A DNA stretch of 47,139 nt from Streptococcus suis YS56 (GCF_000440115.1 NZ_ALMY01000087.1:1-47139); one strand, 5' to 3'; shown: positions 30,663 to 40,228, numbered from the stretch's first letter. Program-made: numbers and translations. Notes: generated by a model from the sequence alone, not told the origin.

Positions 30663-30776
30663 AAAGGATTCGAATGCGTGCTAAAAGCGTCGAGAAAAAG
30701 ACAAAATGTTTTGTCACGAAGTGACGTCACATTTTCCTATTTTCTTCTCGCTTTCTTAACGCACTTATATCATGTT
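30663..30776 (+). promoter_or_regulatory. Covarying hairpin element, uvrA unit 3, with distant Shine-Dalgarno
   Basis: AAAGGA (30663-30668), ATGC-GTGC-TAAAAGC ... GCTTTCTTAAC-GCAC-TTATATC, then the uvrA ATG at 30777. The stem (GAGAA/TTCTC, AAAATGT/ACATTTT, GTCAC/GTGAC) is nearly continuous. The bases directly before the ATG have no ribosome binding site. The bases within 15 of the start are GCACTTATATCATGTT. Confidence 0.7.
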
Positions 30777-33602
30777 ATGCAAGAAAATATTGTGATTCAT
30801 GGGGCGCGTGCCCATAATTTAAAAAATATTGATGTGACCATTCCGCGTGAGAAGCTGGTGGTGGTGACTGGGTTGTCGGGGTCTGGTAAGTCGAGTTTGG
30901 CTTTTGATACTCTGTATGCCGAAGGCCAACGGCGCTACGTAGAGTCCTTGTCTGCCTATGCTCGTCAGTTCTTGGGCAACATGGACAAGCCAGATGTGGA
31001 TTCCATAGAGGGTCTCAGCCCTGCTATTTCCATCGACCAAAAAACGACGTCGCGGAATCCGCGTTCGACAGTCGGTACAGCGACGGAAATCAATGATTAT
31101 CTCCGTTTGCTCTATGCTCGAGTTGGGGTGCCTTACTGTATCAATGGCCACGGAGCGATTGCGGCTTCTTCGGTGGAACAAATCGTTGATGAGGTCTTGG
31201 AATTGCCAGAGCGCCAGCGTTTGCAGATTCTAGCTCCGATTGTTCGGAAGAAAAAGGGGCAACACAAGACTATTTTTGAGAAAATCCAGAAGGACGGCTA
31301 CGTTCGGGTGCGGGTCAATGGTGATGTCTATGATGTATCGGAAGTACCAGAATTGTCCAAGAGCAAGGCTCACAACATTGAGGTCGTGGTCGATCGGATT
31401 GTCATCAAAGAGGGCATTCGTTCGCGGCTTTTTGACTCCATTGAGGCGGCCCTGCGGATTGCGGACGGCTATGTCATCATCGACACCATGGACGAGAAGG
31501 GAATGCTTTTCTCTGAGTACTATGCCTGCCCAGTTTGTGGCTTTACGGTACCAGAGTTGGAGCCTCGTCTTTTCTCTTTCAATGCGCCTTTTGGGTCTTG
31601 TAGCGATTGTGACGGTTTGGGGATGAAGCTGGAAGTGGATACGGATTTGATTGTCCCAGATGCCAGCAAGACCTTGCGTGAGGGTGCCTTGGCTCCTTGG
31701 AATCCAATCTCATCCAACTACTATCCTCAGATGTTGGAGCAGGCCATGAACCACTTTGGTGTGGACATGGATAAGCCTTTTGAGGAATTGACGGAAGAGG
31801 AGAAGAACCTGATTTTCAACGGTTCTGATGGGAAAGAATTCCATTTCCATTATGAAAATGAGTTCGGTGGAGTGCGTGACATTGACATTCCATTCGAGGG
31901 CTTGATTACCAACATTAATCGCCGCTATCGTGAAACCAATAGTGACTATACGCGGACGGTCATGAAGGCTTATATGAATGAGCTGACCTGTGGAACCTGC
32001 CACGGCTACCGCCTCAATGACCAAGCCCTGTCTGTCAAAGTTGGTGGCGAGCAGGGACTTCATATCGGGCAGTTGTCTGACTTGTCCGTAGCGGATCATC
32101 TGGAAGTCATTGAACATCTGACCTTGTCTGAAAATGAAGCGACGATTGCGACACCGATTGTCAAGGAAATCAAGGATCGTCTGTCCTTCCTAAATAATGT
32201 TGGTCTCAATTATCTGACGCTTTCACGAGCAGCGGGGACATTGTCTGGTGGTGAGAGCCAGCGAATTCGTTTGGCGACTCAGATTGGCTCCAACCTGTCT
32301 GGTGTCCTATATATTCTGGATGAGCCGTCGATTGGTCTGCACCAGCGAGACAATGATCGTCTCATTGCCAGCTTGAAAAAGATGCGGGACTTGGGCAATA
32401 CCTTGATTGTGGTGGAGCATGACGAGGACACCATGCGGGAGGCGGACTGGTTGATTGATATTGGTCCAGGTGCGGGTGTCTTTGGCGGAGAAATCGTGGC
32501 CTCTGGAACGCCTGCCCAAGTAGCTAAAAATAAAAAATCCATTACAGGCCAGTACCTGTCTGGCAAACGTGAAATTCCAGTTCCTTTGGAACGTCGTATT
32601 GGCAATGGTCGATTCTTAGAGGTGACAGGTGCCAAGGAAAACAACCTGCAAGATGTGACTGTTCGTTTCCCGCTTGGGAAATTTGTAGCGGTGACAGGGG
32701 TGTCTGGTTCAGGTAAATCAACCCTGGTCAATTCCATTTTGAAAAAAGCTATTGCACAGAAACTCAATCGCAATTCGGACAAGCCAGGTAAATTCAAGTC
32801 CATTTCAGGAATTGAACACTTGGACCGCCTGATTGACATTGACCAAAGCCCGATTGGACGGACACCGCGTTCCAACCCAGCTACCTACACAGGTGTCTTT
32901 GACGATATTCGTGACCTCTTTGCCCAGACTAATGAAGCCAAAATCCGTGGCTACAAGAAAGGACGGTTCTCCTTTAACGTCAAAGGAGGTCGTTGTGAAG
33001 CCTGCTCGGGTGACGGGATTATCAAGATTGAAATGCACTTCCTGCCAGATGTCTTTGTGCCTTGTGAAGTCTGTCATGGACATCGCTACAACTCGGAAAC
33101 CTTGGAAGTACACTACAAGGAGAAGAATATCGCTCAGGTCCTTGATATGACGGTTAATGATGCGGTGGAATTCTTCAAACACATTCCCAAAATCGAACGG
33201 AAGCTCCGCACCATTCAAGACGTGGGCTTAGGCTATGTGACTTTGGGACAACCTGCGACAACCCTGTCAGGTGGGGAGGCCCAGCGGATGAAATTGGCCT
33301 CTGAACTCCACAAGCGGTCAACTGGTAAGTCCCTCTATATCTTGGACGAGCCAACGACAGGTCTGCACACTGAGGACATTGCTCAGTTGCTCAAGGTCTT
33401 GGCCCGCTTTGTCGATGACGGCAACACTGTCCTTGTCATCGAGCACAATCTGGATGTCATTAAGACGGCTGACCATATTATCGACATGGGACCAGAAGGC
33501 GGTGTCGGTGGCGGTACCGTTGTCGCGACAGGAACGCCAGAAGAAGTTGCTCAAAATCCAGCCAGCTTTACAGGCCAGTATCTGAAAATGAAGTTGAAAT
33601 AA
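30777..33602 (+). CDS. uvrA: Excinuclease ABC subunit A
   Basis: A 941-residue UvrA with two ABC ATPase halves: Walker [10 protein letters not shown] at about residues 32-40 and GVSGSGKST in the second half, signatures [12 protein letters not shown] and [12 protein letters not shown], and zinc-binding CPVCGF...CSDCDG and CEACSGDG...CEVCHGH. It is the damage-recognition dimer of nucleotide excision repair. ATG 30777 ([17 protein letters not shown]) is the family start; an upstream in-frame extension covers the hairpin element. Alone, without uvrB in this window. Confidence 0.95.
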   Translation: MQENIVIHGARAHNLKNIDVTIPREKLVVVTGLSGSGKSSLAFDTLYAEGQRRYVESLSAYARQFLGNMDKPDVDSIEGLSPAISIDQKTTSRNPRSTVGTATEINDYLRLLYARVGVPYCINGHGAIAASSVEQIVDEVLELPERQRLQILAPIVRKKKGQHKTIFEKIQKDGYVRVRVNGDVYDVSEVPELSKSKAHNIEVVVDRIVIKEGIRSRLFDSIEAALRIADGYVIIDTMDEKGMLFSEYYACPVCGFTVPELEPRLFSFNAPFGSCSDCDGLGMKLEVDTDLIVPDASKTLREGALAPWNPISSNYYPQMLEQAMNHFGVDMDKPFEELTEEEKNLIFNGSDGKEFHFHYENEFGGVRDIDIPFEGLITNINRRYRETNSDYTRTVMKAYMNELTCGTCHGYRLNDQALSVKVGGEQGLHIGQLSDLSVADHLEVIEHLTLSENEATIATPIVKEIKDRLSFLNNVGLNYLTLSRAAGTLSGGESQRIRLATQIGSNLSGVLYILDEPSIGLHQRDNDRLIASLKKMRDLGNTLIVVEHDEDTMREADWLIDIGPGAGVFGGEIVASGTPAQVAKNKKSITGQYLSGKREIPVPLERRIGNGRFLEVTGAKENNLQDVTVRFPLGKFVAVTGVSGSGKSTLVNSILKKAIAQKLNRNSDKPGKFKSISGIEHLDRLIDIDQSPIGRTPRSNPATYTGVFDDIRDLFAQTNEAKIRGYKKGRFSFNVKGGRCEACSGDGIIKIEMHFLPDVFVPCEVCHGHRYNSETLEVHYKEKNIAQVLDMTVNDAVEFFKHIPKIERKLRTIQDVGLGYVTLGQPATTLSGGEAQRMKLASELHKRSTGKSLYILDEPTTGLHTEDIAQLLKVLARFVDDGNTVLVIEHNLDVIKTADHIIDMGPEGGVGGGTVVATGTPEEVAQNPASFTGQYLKMKLK

Positions 33603-33639
33603 GCAAGTATCGTCATTTAGTTTTTCTTTTATTACTTGG

Positions 33640-33770
33640 ACGAATGAGGAAACTTTGTTTCCTTATTTCCAACTTCAAACACTCCACTGGAGTGTTTGAA
33701 CTCGCCTTGCCTAACTTCAGTTATGCCTGCAGCTCGTTGCCTAGTACTAAAAGTAAACTAAAAGACTATA
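33640..33770 (-). repeat. Interspersed repeat family A, copy 2 (reverse)
   Basis: Reverse copy of 78-215: GGAAACTTTGTTTCC region, CTTCAAACACTCC-act-GGAGTGTTTG hairpin, CGCCTTGCCTAACTTCAGTT and CTGCAGCTCGTTGCCTAGTA. The hairpin here is a perfect stem, whereas copy 1 has mismatches. Confidence 0.85.
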
Positions 33771-33771
33771 A

Positions 33772-33796
33772 AAAAGAGCCATCGGCTCTTTTTTAC
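33772..33796. terminator. Bidirectional terminator between uvrA and the small minus-strand gene
   Basis: AAAAGAGCC-atc-GGCTCTTTT with T and A runs on either side. Confidence 0.8.
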
Positions 33797-33966
33797 TGCT
33801 CTTTATCCATATTATTCAAGGCATAGTCACAGGCCTGAATGACAAAGCTTGAGAAACTGACATCTTTTTTGACGATTGCTTCCTCAATTCTATCTACCAA
33901 CTCTGACGGAAATCGAATGGTTTTGATTTCTGTTTCTTTTTTATCTGATTTTAATTTGAATGCCAT
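33793..33966 (-). CDS. Small ribbon-helix-helix-like protein
   Basis: A 57-residue protein: MAFKLKSDKKETEIKTIRF begins with a charged N-terminus and then the strand-like TIRFP, followed by two helices (SELVDRIEEAIVKKDVSFSS, FVIQACDYALNN). This is the ribbon-helix-helix (Arc/MetJ) pattern of small DNA-binding regulators or antitoxins. AAGGAG is eight bases before the start at 33966. It is too short for a 60-codon cut-off. No toxin partner is next to it; its neighbour to the right is a lipoprotein gene in divergent orientation, which it may regulate. Confidence 0.75.
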   Translation of the reverse strand: MAFKLKSDKKETEIKTIRFPSELVDRIEEAIVKKDVSFSSFVIQACDYALNNMDKEQ

Positions 33967-34040
33967 CTATTTGCTCCTTGTTACAAGTGTATAGCGAAAT
34001 AAACGAATAATAAATATCACAAAATGTATTACTATTTGTA

Positions 34041-34069
34041 TTGCAAAAATAAATGGTGTGTAGTACAAT
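34041..34069 (+). promoter_or_regulatory. Promoter of the 34098 lipoprotein gene
   Basis: TTGCAA (34041-34046), 17 bases, TACAAT (34064-34069), 29 bases before the start. Confidence 0.75.
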
Positions 34070-34097
34070 ATACCTAACAAAAGATAAAGGAGCAACT

Positions 34098-34943
34098 ATG
34101 TTAAAGAAATTCTTATTTTTATGTCTAGCCTGTTTGGTAAGTATTAGTTTAGTAGCCTGTGGTAGCAGTAGCGAAACAACAGATACAAATAAAATTGCTA
34201 TTCCAGTTGGTTCTAGTCCTGAAGAAGCAGACTATCAGTCCATTCAAAAGCAATTAGAGGATGCCGGCTTTGAAAATGTATCAACACAGAAAATCGAAGA
34301 TTTGACCTTTGGAATTTTTACTAAGGATGGGGAGATTGAAAAGATTACAGTAAAGGGGACAGATAGTTTTTCGGAGGGAGACTTGTTTGAAAAGGATACG
34401 CCTATAACCATTCATTATCATACTTTTAAAGACTATAACAACTCTGAGGAGAGTACAGAAAGCAATAATGTAGAGAGTAGCTCAAGCTTAGAAAGTTCGT
34501 CTTCTAGTTCTGAACAAGAAGCAAGTACTGAAACAAGCACTAGTCAGACAGAGCAACAAACACAGGTAATCACGCCAGATAATCCAGATTTTGCCTATAT
34601 TTTATCTAATCCCGATGAAGCAAAGGCCAAGGAATTTTTTGAGAAATATAAGGGGGTAATTGTCGAATTTGATGGACATGTCGCTCATGTTATGCCTCAC
34701 GGAAGTTACGATACTCGCTTTGATTATTTGATTGAAGGTGGAGATTGGGTTGATGAAAACACCTCTAATTATTTTGGAGTACCAATGAAATTTGAAAATG
34801 TTAACTTTTATGATTTAAAACTCGTAGATGATACAGATTCAGTTCAGTTGGGACAGAACCTTCATATCAAAGCTAGAATTACTGGTGTAGCTAAATTAGG
34901 ACAACTCATATTCTTGGAACCTGTTGAGCTGCGTTCTCGTTAA
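34098..34943 (+). CDS. Lipoprotein with PASTA-like and DUF4839-like domains
   Basis: A 281-residue lipoprotein: signal peptide with lipobox (SLVAC, Cys about 21); residues about 33-110 (VGSSPEEADYQSIQKQLEDA, ending DTPITIHYH) look like a PASTA-type fold; a Ser/Glu-rich linker spans about 115-165; the C-terminal part (AYILSNPDEAKAKEFFEKYK, FDGHVAHVMPHG, YFGVPMKFENVN) resembles DUF4839, an OB-like domain. GGAG precedes ATG 34098; an in-frame upstream ATG lacks one. Divergent from the small RHH gene. Function unknown. Confidence 0.8.
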   Translation: MLKKFLFLCLACLVSISLVACGSSSETTDTNKIAIPVGSSPEEADYQSIQKQLEDAGFENVSTQKIEDLTFGIFTKDGEIEKITVKGTDSFSEGDLFEKDTPITIHYHTFKDYNNSEESTESNNVESSSSLESSSSSSEQEASTETSTSQTEQQTQVITPDNPDFAYILSNPDEAKAKEFFEKYKGVIVEFDGHVAHVMPHGSYDTRFDYLIEGGDWVDENTSNYFGVPMKFENVNFYDLKLVDDTDSVQLGQNLHIKARITGVAKLGQLIFLEPVELRSR

Positions 34944-34950
34944 AAATAGG

Positions 34951-34977
34951 ACTACTGTCTTTTGGCAGTAGTTTTTC
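34951..34977 (+). terminator. Terminator after the lipoprotein gene
   Basis: ACTACTG-tcttttgg-CAGTAGT followed by TTTTT. Confidence 0.8.
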
Positions 34978-35027
34978 TTATTCATAATTTTCTGCTATAA
35001 TAGTTAAAAAATCATTGGAGGAATAGG

Positions 35028-36089
35028 ATGCAAAAAAGACTTGAAAAATTCGAAGCAAAATTAGCTCAATCAACTGTTGATGGAATCTTGGTAACTGGTC
35101 AAAACAATATTTACTACCTAACTGGTTTTTGGGGAACAGAGGCGACTGTCTTCATCAGTGGCAAACGTCGTTTGTTTGTGACGGACGCACGCTATACCTT
35201 GATTGCCAAGGCGACAGTGCAAGGCTTTGATATTATCGACAGCCGTTTTGCTCTTGAAGAAATTGCTAAGGTGATTAGGGAAGATGGACTTGAAAAGCTT
35301 GGTTTTGATAGCGAAGTGACCTATGGTTTCTATCAATATCTGACCAGCATTTTTGAGGGGTATCAGTTGGTCGCTATGTCCAACTTTATCGAAGACTTGC
35401 GTATGATTAAGGATGAGAAAGAAATTGCGACCATTCGCCGTGCATGTCAAATTTCGGATCAGGCTTTTATTGATGTTCTTGACTTTATCAAACCAGGTCA
35501 GACGACTGAGATGGACGTCAATCATTTCCTTGACCACCGCATGCGTCAACTCGGTGCAGAAGGGGCATCATTTGAGTTCATCGTGGCATCTGGCTACCGC
35601 TCTGCTATGCCTCATGGAAGAGCGTCTGAAAAGGTTATCCAAACGGGTGAGACCTTGACGCTGGATTTTGGTTGCTATTACCAGCATTATGTCAGCGATA
35701 TGACACGGACCATCCATATCGGTCATGTGACAGATCAAGAGCGTGAGATTTACGATGTGGTCTTGCGTGCCAATAAGGCTTTAATTGAGCAGGCCAAAGA
35801 AGGCGTCACCTACCGCGAGTTTGATGCTATTCCTCGTGAGATTATCAATGCGGCGGGTTACGGAGCCAACTTTACACACGGCATCGGTCACGGTATCGGC
35901 TTGGATATTCATGAATATCCGTATTTTGGAAAATCTGACGAGACTATCAAGGCAGGTATGGTCTTGACGGATGAGCCTGGTATCTATTTGGATGACAAAT
36001 ATGGTGTCCGTATCGAAGATGACCTATTGATTACGGAAAACGGTTGTGAAGTCTTGACATTAGCACCCAAGGAATTGATTGTCATTTGA
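35028..36089 (+). CDS. pepP: Xaa-Pro aminopeptidase (M24B family)
   Basis: A 353-residue metallopeptidase: creatinase-like N-terminal domain (about 1-125), then the pita-bread fold with metal ligands in LDFGCYYQHYVSDMTRT (two Asp), HGIGHGIGLDIHE (His), TDEPGIY (Glu) and VRIEDD (Glu). Cleaves N-terminal residues before proline, useful for peptides from casein or host proteins. GGAGG precedes ATG 35028, and TATAAT with an extended TGC lies upstream near 34996. Followed by efp, as is usual in streptococci. Confidence 0.93.
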   Translation: MQKRLEKFEAKLAQSTVDGILVTGQNNIYYLTGFWGTEATVFISGKRRLFVTDARYTLIAKATVQGFDIIDSRFALEEIAKVIREDGLEKLGFDSEVTYGFYQYLTSIFEGYQLVAMSNFIEDLRMIKDEKEIATIRRACQISDQAFIDVLDFIKPGQTTEMDVNHFLDHRMRQLGAEGASFEFIVASGYRSAMPHGRASEKVIQTGETLTLDFGCYYQHYVSDMTRTIHIGHVTDQEREIYDVVLRANKALIEQAKEGVTYREFDAIPREIINAAGYGANFTHGIGHGIGLDIHEYPYFGKSDETIKAGMVLTDEPGIYLDDKYGVRIEDDLLITENGCEVLTLAPKELIVI

Positions 36090-36114
36090 GAAATTTGACA
36101 GTTTGTGGTAAAAT
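36086..36114 (+). promoter_or_regulatory. Promoter of efp
   Basis: TTGAGA (36086-36091), 17 bases, TAAAAT (36109-36114). It overlaps the pepP stop codon. Confidence 0.6.
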
Positions 36115-36152
36115 AAAACGAATAAATAAAATTTGAAGAGGTATTCAATACA

Positions 36153-36710
36153 ATGATTGAAGCAAGTAAACTTAGAGCAGGTATGACCTTCGAAGCTGAA
36201 GGTAAATTGATTAAAGTTTTGGATGCAAGCCACCACAAACCAGGTAAAGGAAACACCATCATGCGTATGAAATTGCGTGATGTACGTACAGGTTCAACCT
36301 TCGATACAACTTACCGTCCAGATGAAAAATTTGAACAAGCTATTATCGAAACAGTTCCAGCACAGTACCTTTACCAAATGGATGACACAGCTTATTTCAT
36401 GAATACTGAGACTTACGATCAGTATGAAATTCCAGTAGCGACCATCAAAGAAGAATTGCTCTATATCTTGGAGAATTCCGATGTGAAGATCCAGTTCTAC
36501 GGAACAGAAGTGATCGGTGTTACTGTACCAACAACTGTTGAATTGGTCGTTGCAGAAACACAACCATCTATCAAAGGTGCGACTGTTACAGGTTCAGGTA
36601 AACCAGCTACGATGGAAACAGGTCTTGTCGTCAACGTACCAGACTTTATCGAAGCAGGTCAAAAACTCGTTATCAACACAGCAGAAGGAACTTACGTATC
36701 ACGTGCTTAA
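36153..36710 (+). CDS. efp: Translation elongation factor P
   Basis: A 185-residue EF-P. The loop HHKPGKGNT carries Lys32, the residue modified in Bacillus-type EF-P. Three beta-barrel domains follow (residues 1-65, 66-125, 130-185). EF-P helps ribosomes through polyproline stretches. The start is [11 protein letters not shown] at 36153, with GAAGAGG upstream. Confidence 0.97.
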   Translation: MIEASKLRAGMTFEAEGKLIKVLDASHHKPGKGNTIMRMKLRDVRTGSTFDTTYRPDEKFEQAIIETVPAQYLYQMDDTAYFMNTETYDQYEIPVATIKEELLYILENSDVKIQFYGTEVIGVTVPTTVELVVAETQPSIKGATVTGSGKPATMETGLVVNVPDFIEAGQKLVINTAEGTYVSRA

Positions 36711-36737
36711 TCGTTTCCTCTTAAGAAAGGAGAGCCT

Positions 36738-37130
36738 ATGACAACAGAATATCAAGGCGAGATTGTTATCGCACCTCGCGTCCTTGAAGTAATTACAGGC
36801 ATTGCTGCAGCGAAAGTTGATGGAGTACATTCTCTTCAAAATAAGCGTGTAGCAGACAGTTGGTCAAAAACATCGTTAAATAAAGGTGTTTATCTTGAAA
36901 CTGACGAGGAAGGTCGAGTGACTGCGGATATTTACGTCTATCTAGAATATGGTGTAAATGTTCCTGCCGTATCAATGGACATCCAGCGTGCAGTCAAGAC
37001 AGCAGTTTACAATTATGCAGAAGTTCAAGTGGCTGCGGTTAATATCCATGTCAGCGGCATTGTTCCTGATAAAACACCAAAACCAGCATTGAAAGATTTA
37101 TTCGGAGAGGATTTCCTTGATGAAGAATAA
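36738..37130 (+). CDS. Asp23/Gls24 family envelope-stress protein (YqhY-like)
   Basis: A 130-residue Asp23-family protein (GEIVIAPRVLEVITGIAAAK, VYLEYGVNVPAVSMDIQRAV, VNIHVSGIVPD). The homologue YqhY lies between accC-like genes or efp and nusB in many Firmicutes and has been linked to acetyl-CoA carboxylase and to envelope stress. AAAGGAGAG precedes ATG 36738; its end overlaps nusB by 14 bases, so these two are coupled. Confidence 0.88.
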   Translation: MTTEYQGEIVIAPRVLEVITGIAAAKVDGVHSLQNKRVADSWSKTSLNKGVYLETDEEGRVTADIYVYLEYGVNVPAVSMDIQRAVKTAVYNYAEVQVAAVNIHVSGIVPDKTPKPALKDLFGEDFLDEE

Positions 37131-37539
37131 CAGACATGCCCTGCGTAAGTGTGCTTTGCAGGCAATCGTATCACTTGAATTTGGTCAAGAACCTGTTCAG
37201 GCAGCTCAGTTTTCTTATCTTTATGATAGAGAGGAAGAGCAAGAAGGAGTTGAAATTCCGCTCTTTCTCCTTAACCTTGTCAATGGTGTCGCAGACTATC
37301 GTGATGACTTGGATAAGGAGTTGTCTAGCCGATTAAAAGCAGGATGGACCTTAGACCGTTTAACCTTGATTGACAAGAATATCATGCGACTAGGCCTATT
37401 TGAAATCTTACATTTCGAAGAAACACCAGACCGTGTTGCTGTTAACGAGGCTATTGAATTGGCTAAAGAATTTTCTGATGAATCTTCAGCTAAGTTTGTC
37501 AATGGAGTTTTGAGCCAGTTTATTAAAGAAGAAGCCTGA
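37117..37539 (+). CDS. nusB: Transcription antitermination factor NusB
   Basis: A 140-residue NusB, all helical, with the family C-terminal block (DRLTLIDKNIMRLGLFEILH, then PDRVAVNEAIELAKEFSDE and SAKFVNGVLS). Binds boxA RNA with S10 during rRNA transcription. Start ATG 37117 lies inside the upstream gene, with GGAGAGGA in front. Terminator at 37527. Confidence 0.95.
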   Translation: MMKNNRHALRKCALQAIVSLEFGQEPVQAAQFSYLYDREEEQEGVEIPLFLLNLVNGVADYRDDLDKELSSRLKAGWTLDRLTLIDKNIMRLGLFEILHFEETPDRVAVNEAIELAKEFSDESSAKFVNGVLSQFIKEEA

Positions 37540-37553
37540 TGAGCTTCTTTTTT
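37527..37553 (+). terminator. nusB terminator
   Basis: AAGAAGC-ctgatga-GCTTCTT followed by TTTT. The 5' arm overlaps the last codons of nusB. Confidence 0.7.
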
Positions 37554-37580
37554 ACTTGAGAAACAAGAGAATGTATCACA

Positions 37581-37623
37581 AAAAAGCTGTACCTAATTTT
37601 TTTATTAGGCACAGCTTTTTTTT
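37581..37623. terminator. Bidirectional terminator between nusB and scrR
   Basis: AAAAAGCTGTaCCTAAT, T-rich loop, ATTAGGcACAGCTTTTT; strong on both strands. The stop codon of scrR borders the right arm. Confidence 0.85.
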
Positions 37624-38587
37624 ATATACTAGCTCCTGCTAGTAGGCTAATCGGTAGGATATAGTCTGTTTTTGTCAGTTTTTTTCCTTCGATTTTATCA
37701 ACTAATAGTTCAACCAGCAGGCGAGCTATTTCGGTTAATGGTTGCTTGATGGTTGTCAGTTGAGGATAGTAGTTTTCGATGAAACTTGTTCCATCATAAC
37801 CAATCAATTTAATATCTTCTGGAATAGACAGATTCAATGAACGAATGACGTTCCATACCAGCATAGCCGTTGCATCGCCAGATACAAAGATACCATCTGG
37901 TTTTTGTTTTTCAAGAATGGCTCGGATTTCCATCTCCTTGCGCACAGGTGAGAAATCACTGGAGATATGAAAAACTTCGGCTTTGTTCAAAATAGATGTG
38001 AAACCTACTTGGCGAAGGCCGGTAGGTGAATTGGAATCATCGTTTCCAGTAATCATTAATGGATTGTGACATCCCGCTTTTTGTAAGGTTTGGGCAGCTA
38101 ATACCCCACCAGCAAAATTATCTGAAGAGACAATGGGAATGGAAGGAGAGAGGTTGCGGTCAAAAGCGATAATTGGAGCTACGACACGGTCGTAGTCTTG
38201 GATACCGAGATTGTGACTGCCCGAGATAATCCCATCTACTTGGTTAGCTGCTAACATTTCCAGATACTCACGTTCCTTATCGGACTCGTGCTGGCTATTG
38301 CAAATAATGGTTTTATAGCCTCGATCAAAAAGCTCTTTTTCTAAATGGCTAATCAATTCAGAATAAAAAATATTGTTTATTGTTGGGAAGATGAGACCAA
38401 CTAATTTTGCAGATTTACCTTGTAAACTACGAGCTACATTATTAGGTTTGTAGCCTAGTTCACGCATAGCCTCTTCGACATTGCGAATGGTTTTTTCAGA
38501 TAGGTATCCTTTTTTATTGATAACGCGCGAGACAGTTGTTGGGCTGACCCCAGCTAACTGTGCGACATCAGTTAGTTTTGCGACCAT
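37622..38587 (-). CDS. scrR: Sucrose operon repressor (LacI family)
   Basis: A 321-residue LacI-type regulator: helix-turn-helix TDVAQLAGVSPTTVSRVIN (about residues 6-24) with the hinge helix ARSLQGKS, then the periplasmic-binding-like effector domain (VDGIISGSHN, GYDGTSFIENYYPQLTTI). Encoded downstream of scrB with a 20-base overlap, so both are on one transcript, and scrR represses scrA and scrB by known analogy with S. mutans. ATG 38587. Confidence 0.92.
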   Translation of the reverse strand: MVAKLTDVAQLAGVSPTTVSRVINKKGYLSEKTIRNVEEAMRELGYKPNNVARSLQGKSAKLVGLIFPTINNIFYSELISHLEKELFDRGYKTIICNSQHESDKEREYLEMLAANQVDGIISGSHNLGIQDYDRVVAPIIAFDRNLSPSIPIVSSDNFAGGVLAAQTLQKAGCHNPLMITGNDDSNSPTGLRQVGFTSILNKAEVFHISSDFSPVRKEMEIRAILEKQKPDGIFVSGDATAMLVWNVIRSLNLSIPEDIKLIGYDGTSFIENYYPQLTTIKQPLTEIARLLVELLVDKIEGKKLTKTDYILPISLLAGASI

Positions 38588-40022
38588 AATCTAAATGGTA
38601 GTAGGTTCCGGTCGGATTACCAGTCGTAATGACGATACCAGACTGATCCGCATTAGGGAAGACACGACCAGAAAATACTTTCTCTCCTTTATTGATGAAA
38701 ATTTCAAAGACTGATTTGTCAATGAATATATTGGCAGTTAATGGACCTGCCTCAATAGCACATGAGCGACTTGTACCGAAATCTAAAGCAAATGGCTGGC
38801 CACAATGTTCACGGTCCACTGTGATCTGTCCCTTCTCTGTATCGACAGTCAAGACAAGACCCTGCTTGTCTTCATTTGCGAAAAGTACTATTTCATACTT
38901 AGTATCTGCTGAAAAATCAAGTTCCAATTCGTAAACATTATTGGTTTCTTTTTTGGCTGAAAATGGCTGAGCTTCTTGGCGAAGGCTGGTAATGGCTTTC
39001 ACAGGGTACTGATAAAGTTTACCGTCCTTGATAGATAATTCTTTAACCAATGACAGACAGCCTTGGTAGTCATAAGCATCGGTTGGGTATTCCACATCTG
39101 GAAGAGCCAGCCAGCTAACAGATAGAGTTCGACCGTCTGGTGCATTAAAGGCCTGGGTTGCATAGCACTCAAAACCATAGTCCAGATTGATCAATTCACT
39201 CGGTTCAACAATAGTTGCTGTTTCAGGGTCAAAACTCTGTCCAATTTTATACATGTTGGGATAGATATTGCCATAGTCCAAGACTTCTTTGTCCAAACCT
39301 TGTGGGCAGTAGAGAAGGATTGGTTGCTCACCGACAAAAGCAATATTTGGACATTCCATCATGTAGGCTGTCATATCATTGGCAAAATCCAAGTCACCGA
39401 CCAAGGTCCAGTTGAGGTAGTCGTTATTTTCAGCTTTATAAAGTTTGACAATTCCCTTTTTCTCCAGATTTTGTCCACCGACGATAGCGTAATATTGCCC
39501 TTTATAGTCGAAAATTTGTGGATCACGGAAATGGTCGGTGGTATCTTCTGGTTGCTCAATCAAGACTTTATCAATCTTTTCAATCTTACCATCTTTATCC
39601 ATCAAGGCACCGATTTGGTATGGATGGCGAACCCAATTTTCATCGCGGACATTTCCAGTATAGAAGAGGAAGAGCTTGTCGCCAAATTCCATGGCAGAGC
39701 CAGAGTAGGCACCGTGGCTATCAAGTGGTGTATCTGGGTACATAACCGTACCAGTTTCTTCAAAATGGACCAGATCCGTTGACTCTGTATGGACCCAAGA
39801 TTTTAATCCGTGCGCAGCACCGAATGGGAAGTATTGGTAAAAAAGCGTCCACTTTCCATTAAAATAAGAAAATCCATTTGGATCATTCAACAGTCCATGT
39901 GGTGTTTCAATATGGAAGTTGGTCCTCCAAGGTGAACTCTCTGTATTCTTCTTTATTTTTTCAATATATTCGGGTGTCCAGTCAGCATAAGCCCTGTAAC
40001 GCTCCTCTGTTGTAAATGCCAT
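38568..40022 (-). CDS. scrB: Sucrose-6-phosphate hydrolase
   Basis: A 484-residue GH32 enzyme. The nucleophile Asp47 is in LLNDPNG, FRDPQIF carries the transition-state Asp, and MMECPNIAF the acid/base Glu; the C-terminal beta-sandwich follows. It splits sucrose-6-phosphate, made by the ScrA phosphotransferase, to glucose-6-phosphate and fructose. The start ATG 40022 follows GGAG; the open frame extends upstream through the promoter region but has no family similarity there. Divergent to scrA. Confidence 0.95.
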   Translation of the reverse strand: MAFTTEERYRAYADWTPEYIEKIKKNTESSPWRTNFHIETPHGLLNDPNGFSYFNGKWTLFYQYFPFGAAHGLKSWVHTESTDLVHFEETGTVMYPDTPLDSHGAYSGSAMEFGDKLFLFYTGNVRDENWVRHPYQIGALMDKDGKIEKIDKVLIEQPEDTTDHFRDPQIFDYKGQYYAIVGGQNLEKKGIVKLYKAENNDYLNWTLVGDLDFANDMTAYMMECPNIAFVGEQPILLYCPQGLDKEVLDYGNIYPNMYKIGQSFDPETATIVEPSELINLDYGFECYATQAFNAPDGRTLSVSWLALPDVEYPTDAYDYQGCLSLVKELSIKDGKLYQYPVKAITSLRQEAQPFSAKKETNNVYELELDFSADTKYEIVLFANEDKQGLVLTVDTEKGQITVDREHCGQPFALDFGTSRSCAIEAGPLTANIFIDKSVFEIFINKGEKVFSGRVFPNADQSGIVITTGNPTGTYYHLDYGRKTN

Positions 40023-40055
40023 AATTTTCTCCAAATTTTCTAGTTTTTCATTAAT

Positions 40056-40190
40056 ATAGTAAACGTTTTCTTGTAAAAAATCAAGTTTTAACAATGTTTT
40101 TAAGAAATTCAAAAAAAAATGTGATAAACGTTTGACATATTTTATAAAAGTGATATAATAAAACCATCGAAAGTTTGAAAACACTTTCAA
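40056..40190. promoter_or_regulatory. scrB-scrA divergent promoters and ScrR operators
   Basis: Plus strand, scrA: TTGACA (40132-40137), 16 bases, TATAAT (40154-40159). Minus strand, scrB: TTGATT, 17 bases, TACTAT (plus 40079-40084 and 40056-40061). Operator-like AAACGTTT half-palindromes are at GTAAACGTTTTC (40059-40070) and ATAAACGTTTGAC (40124-40136), each overlapping a promoter; an inverted GAAAGTTTGAAAACACTTTC lies at about 40170-40189. Confidence 0.75.
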
Positions 40191-40228
40191 AAAAATAAAA
40201 AAATATTTAATAAGGAGATTTTTGCAAG

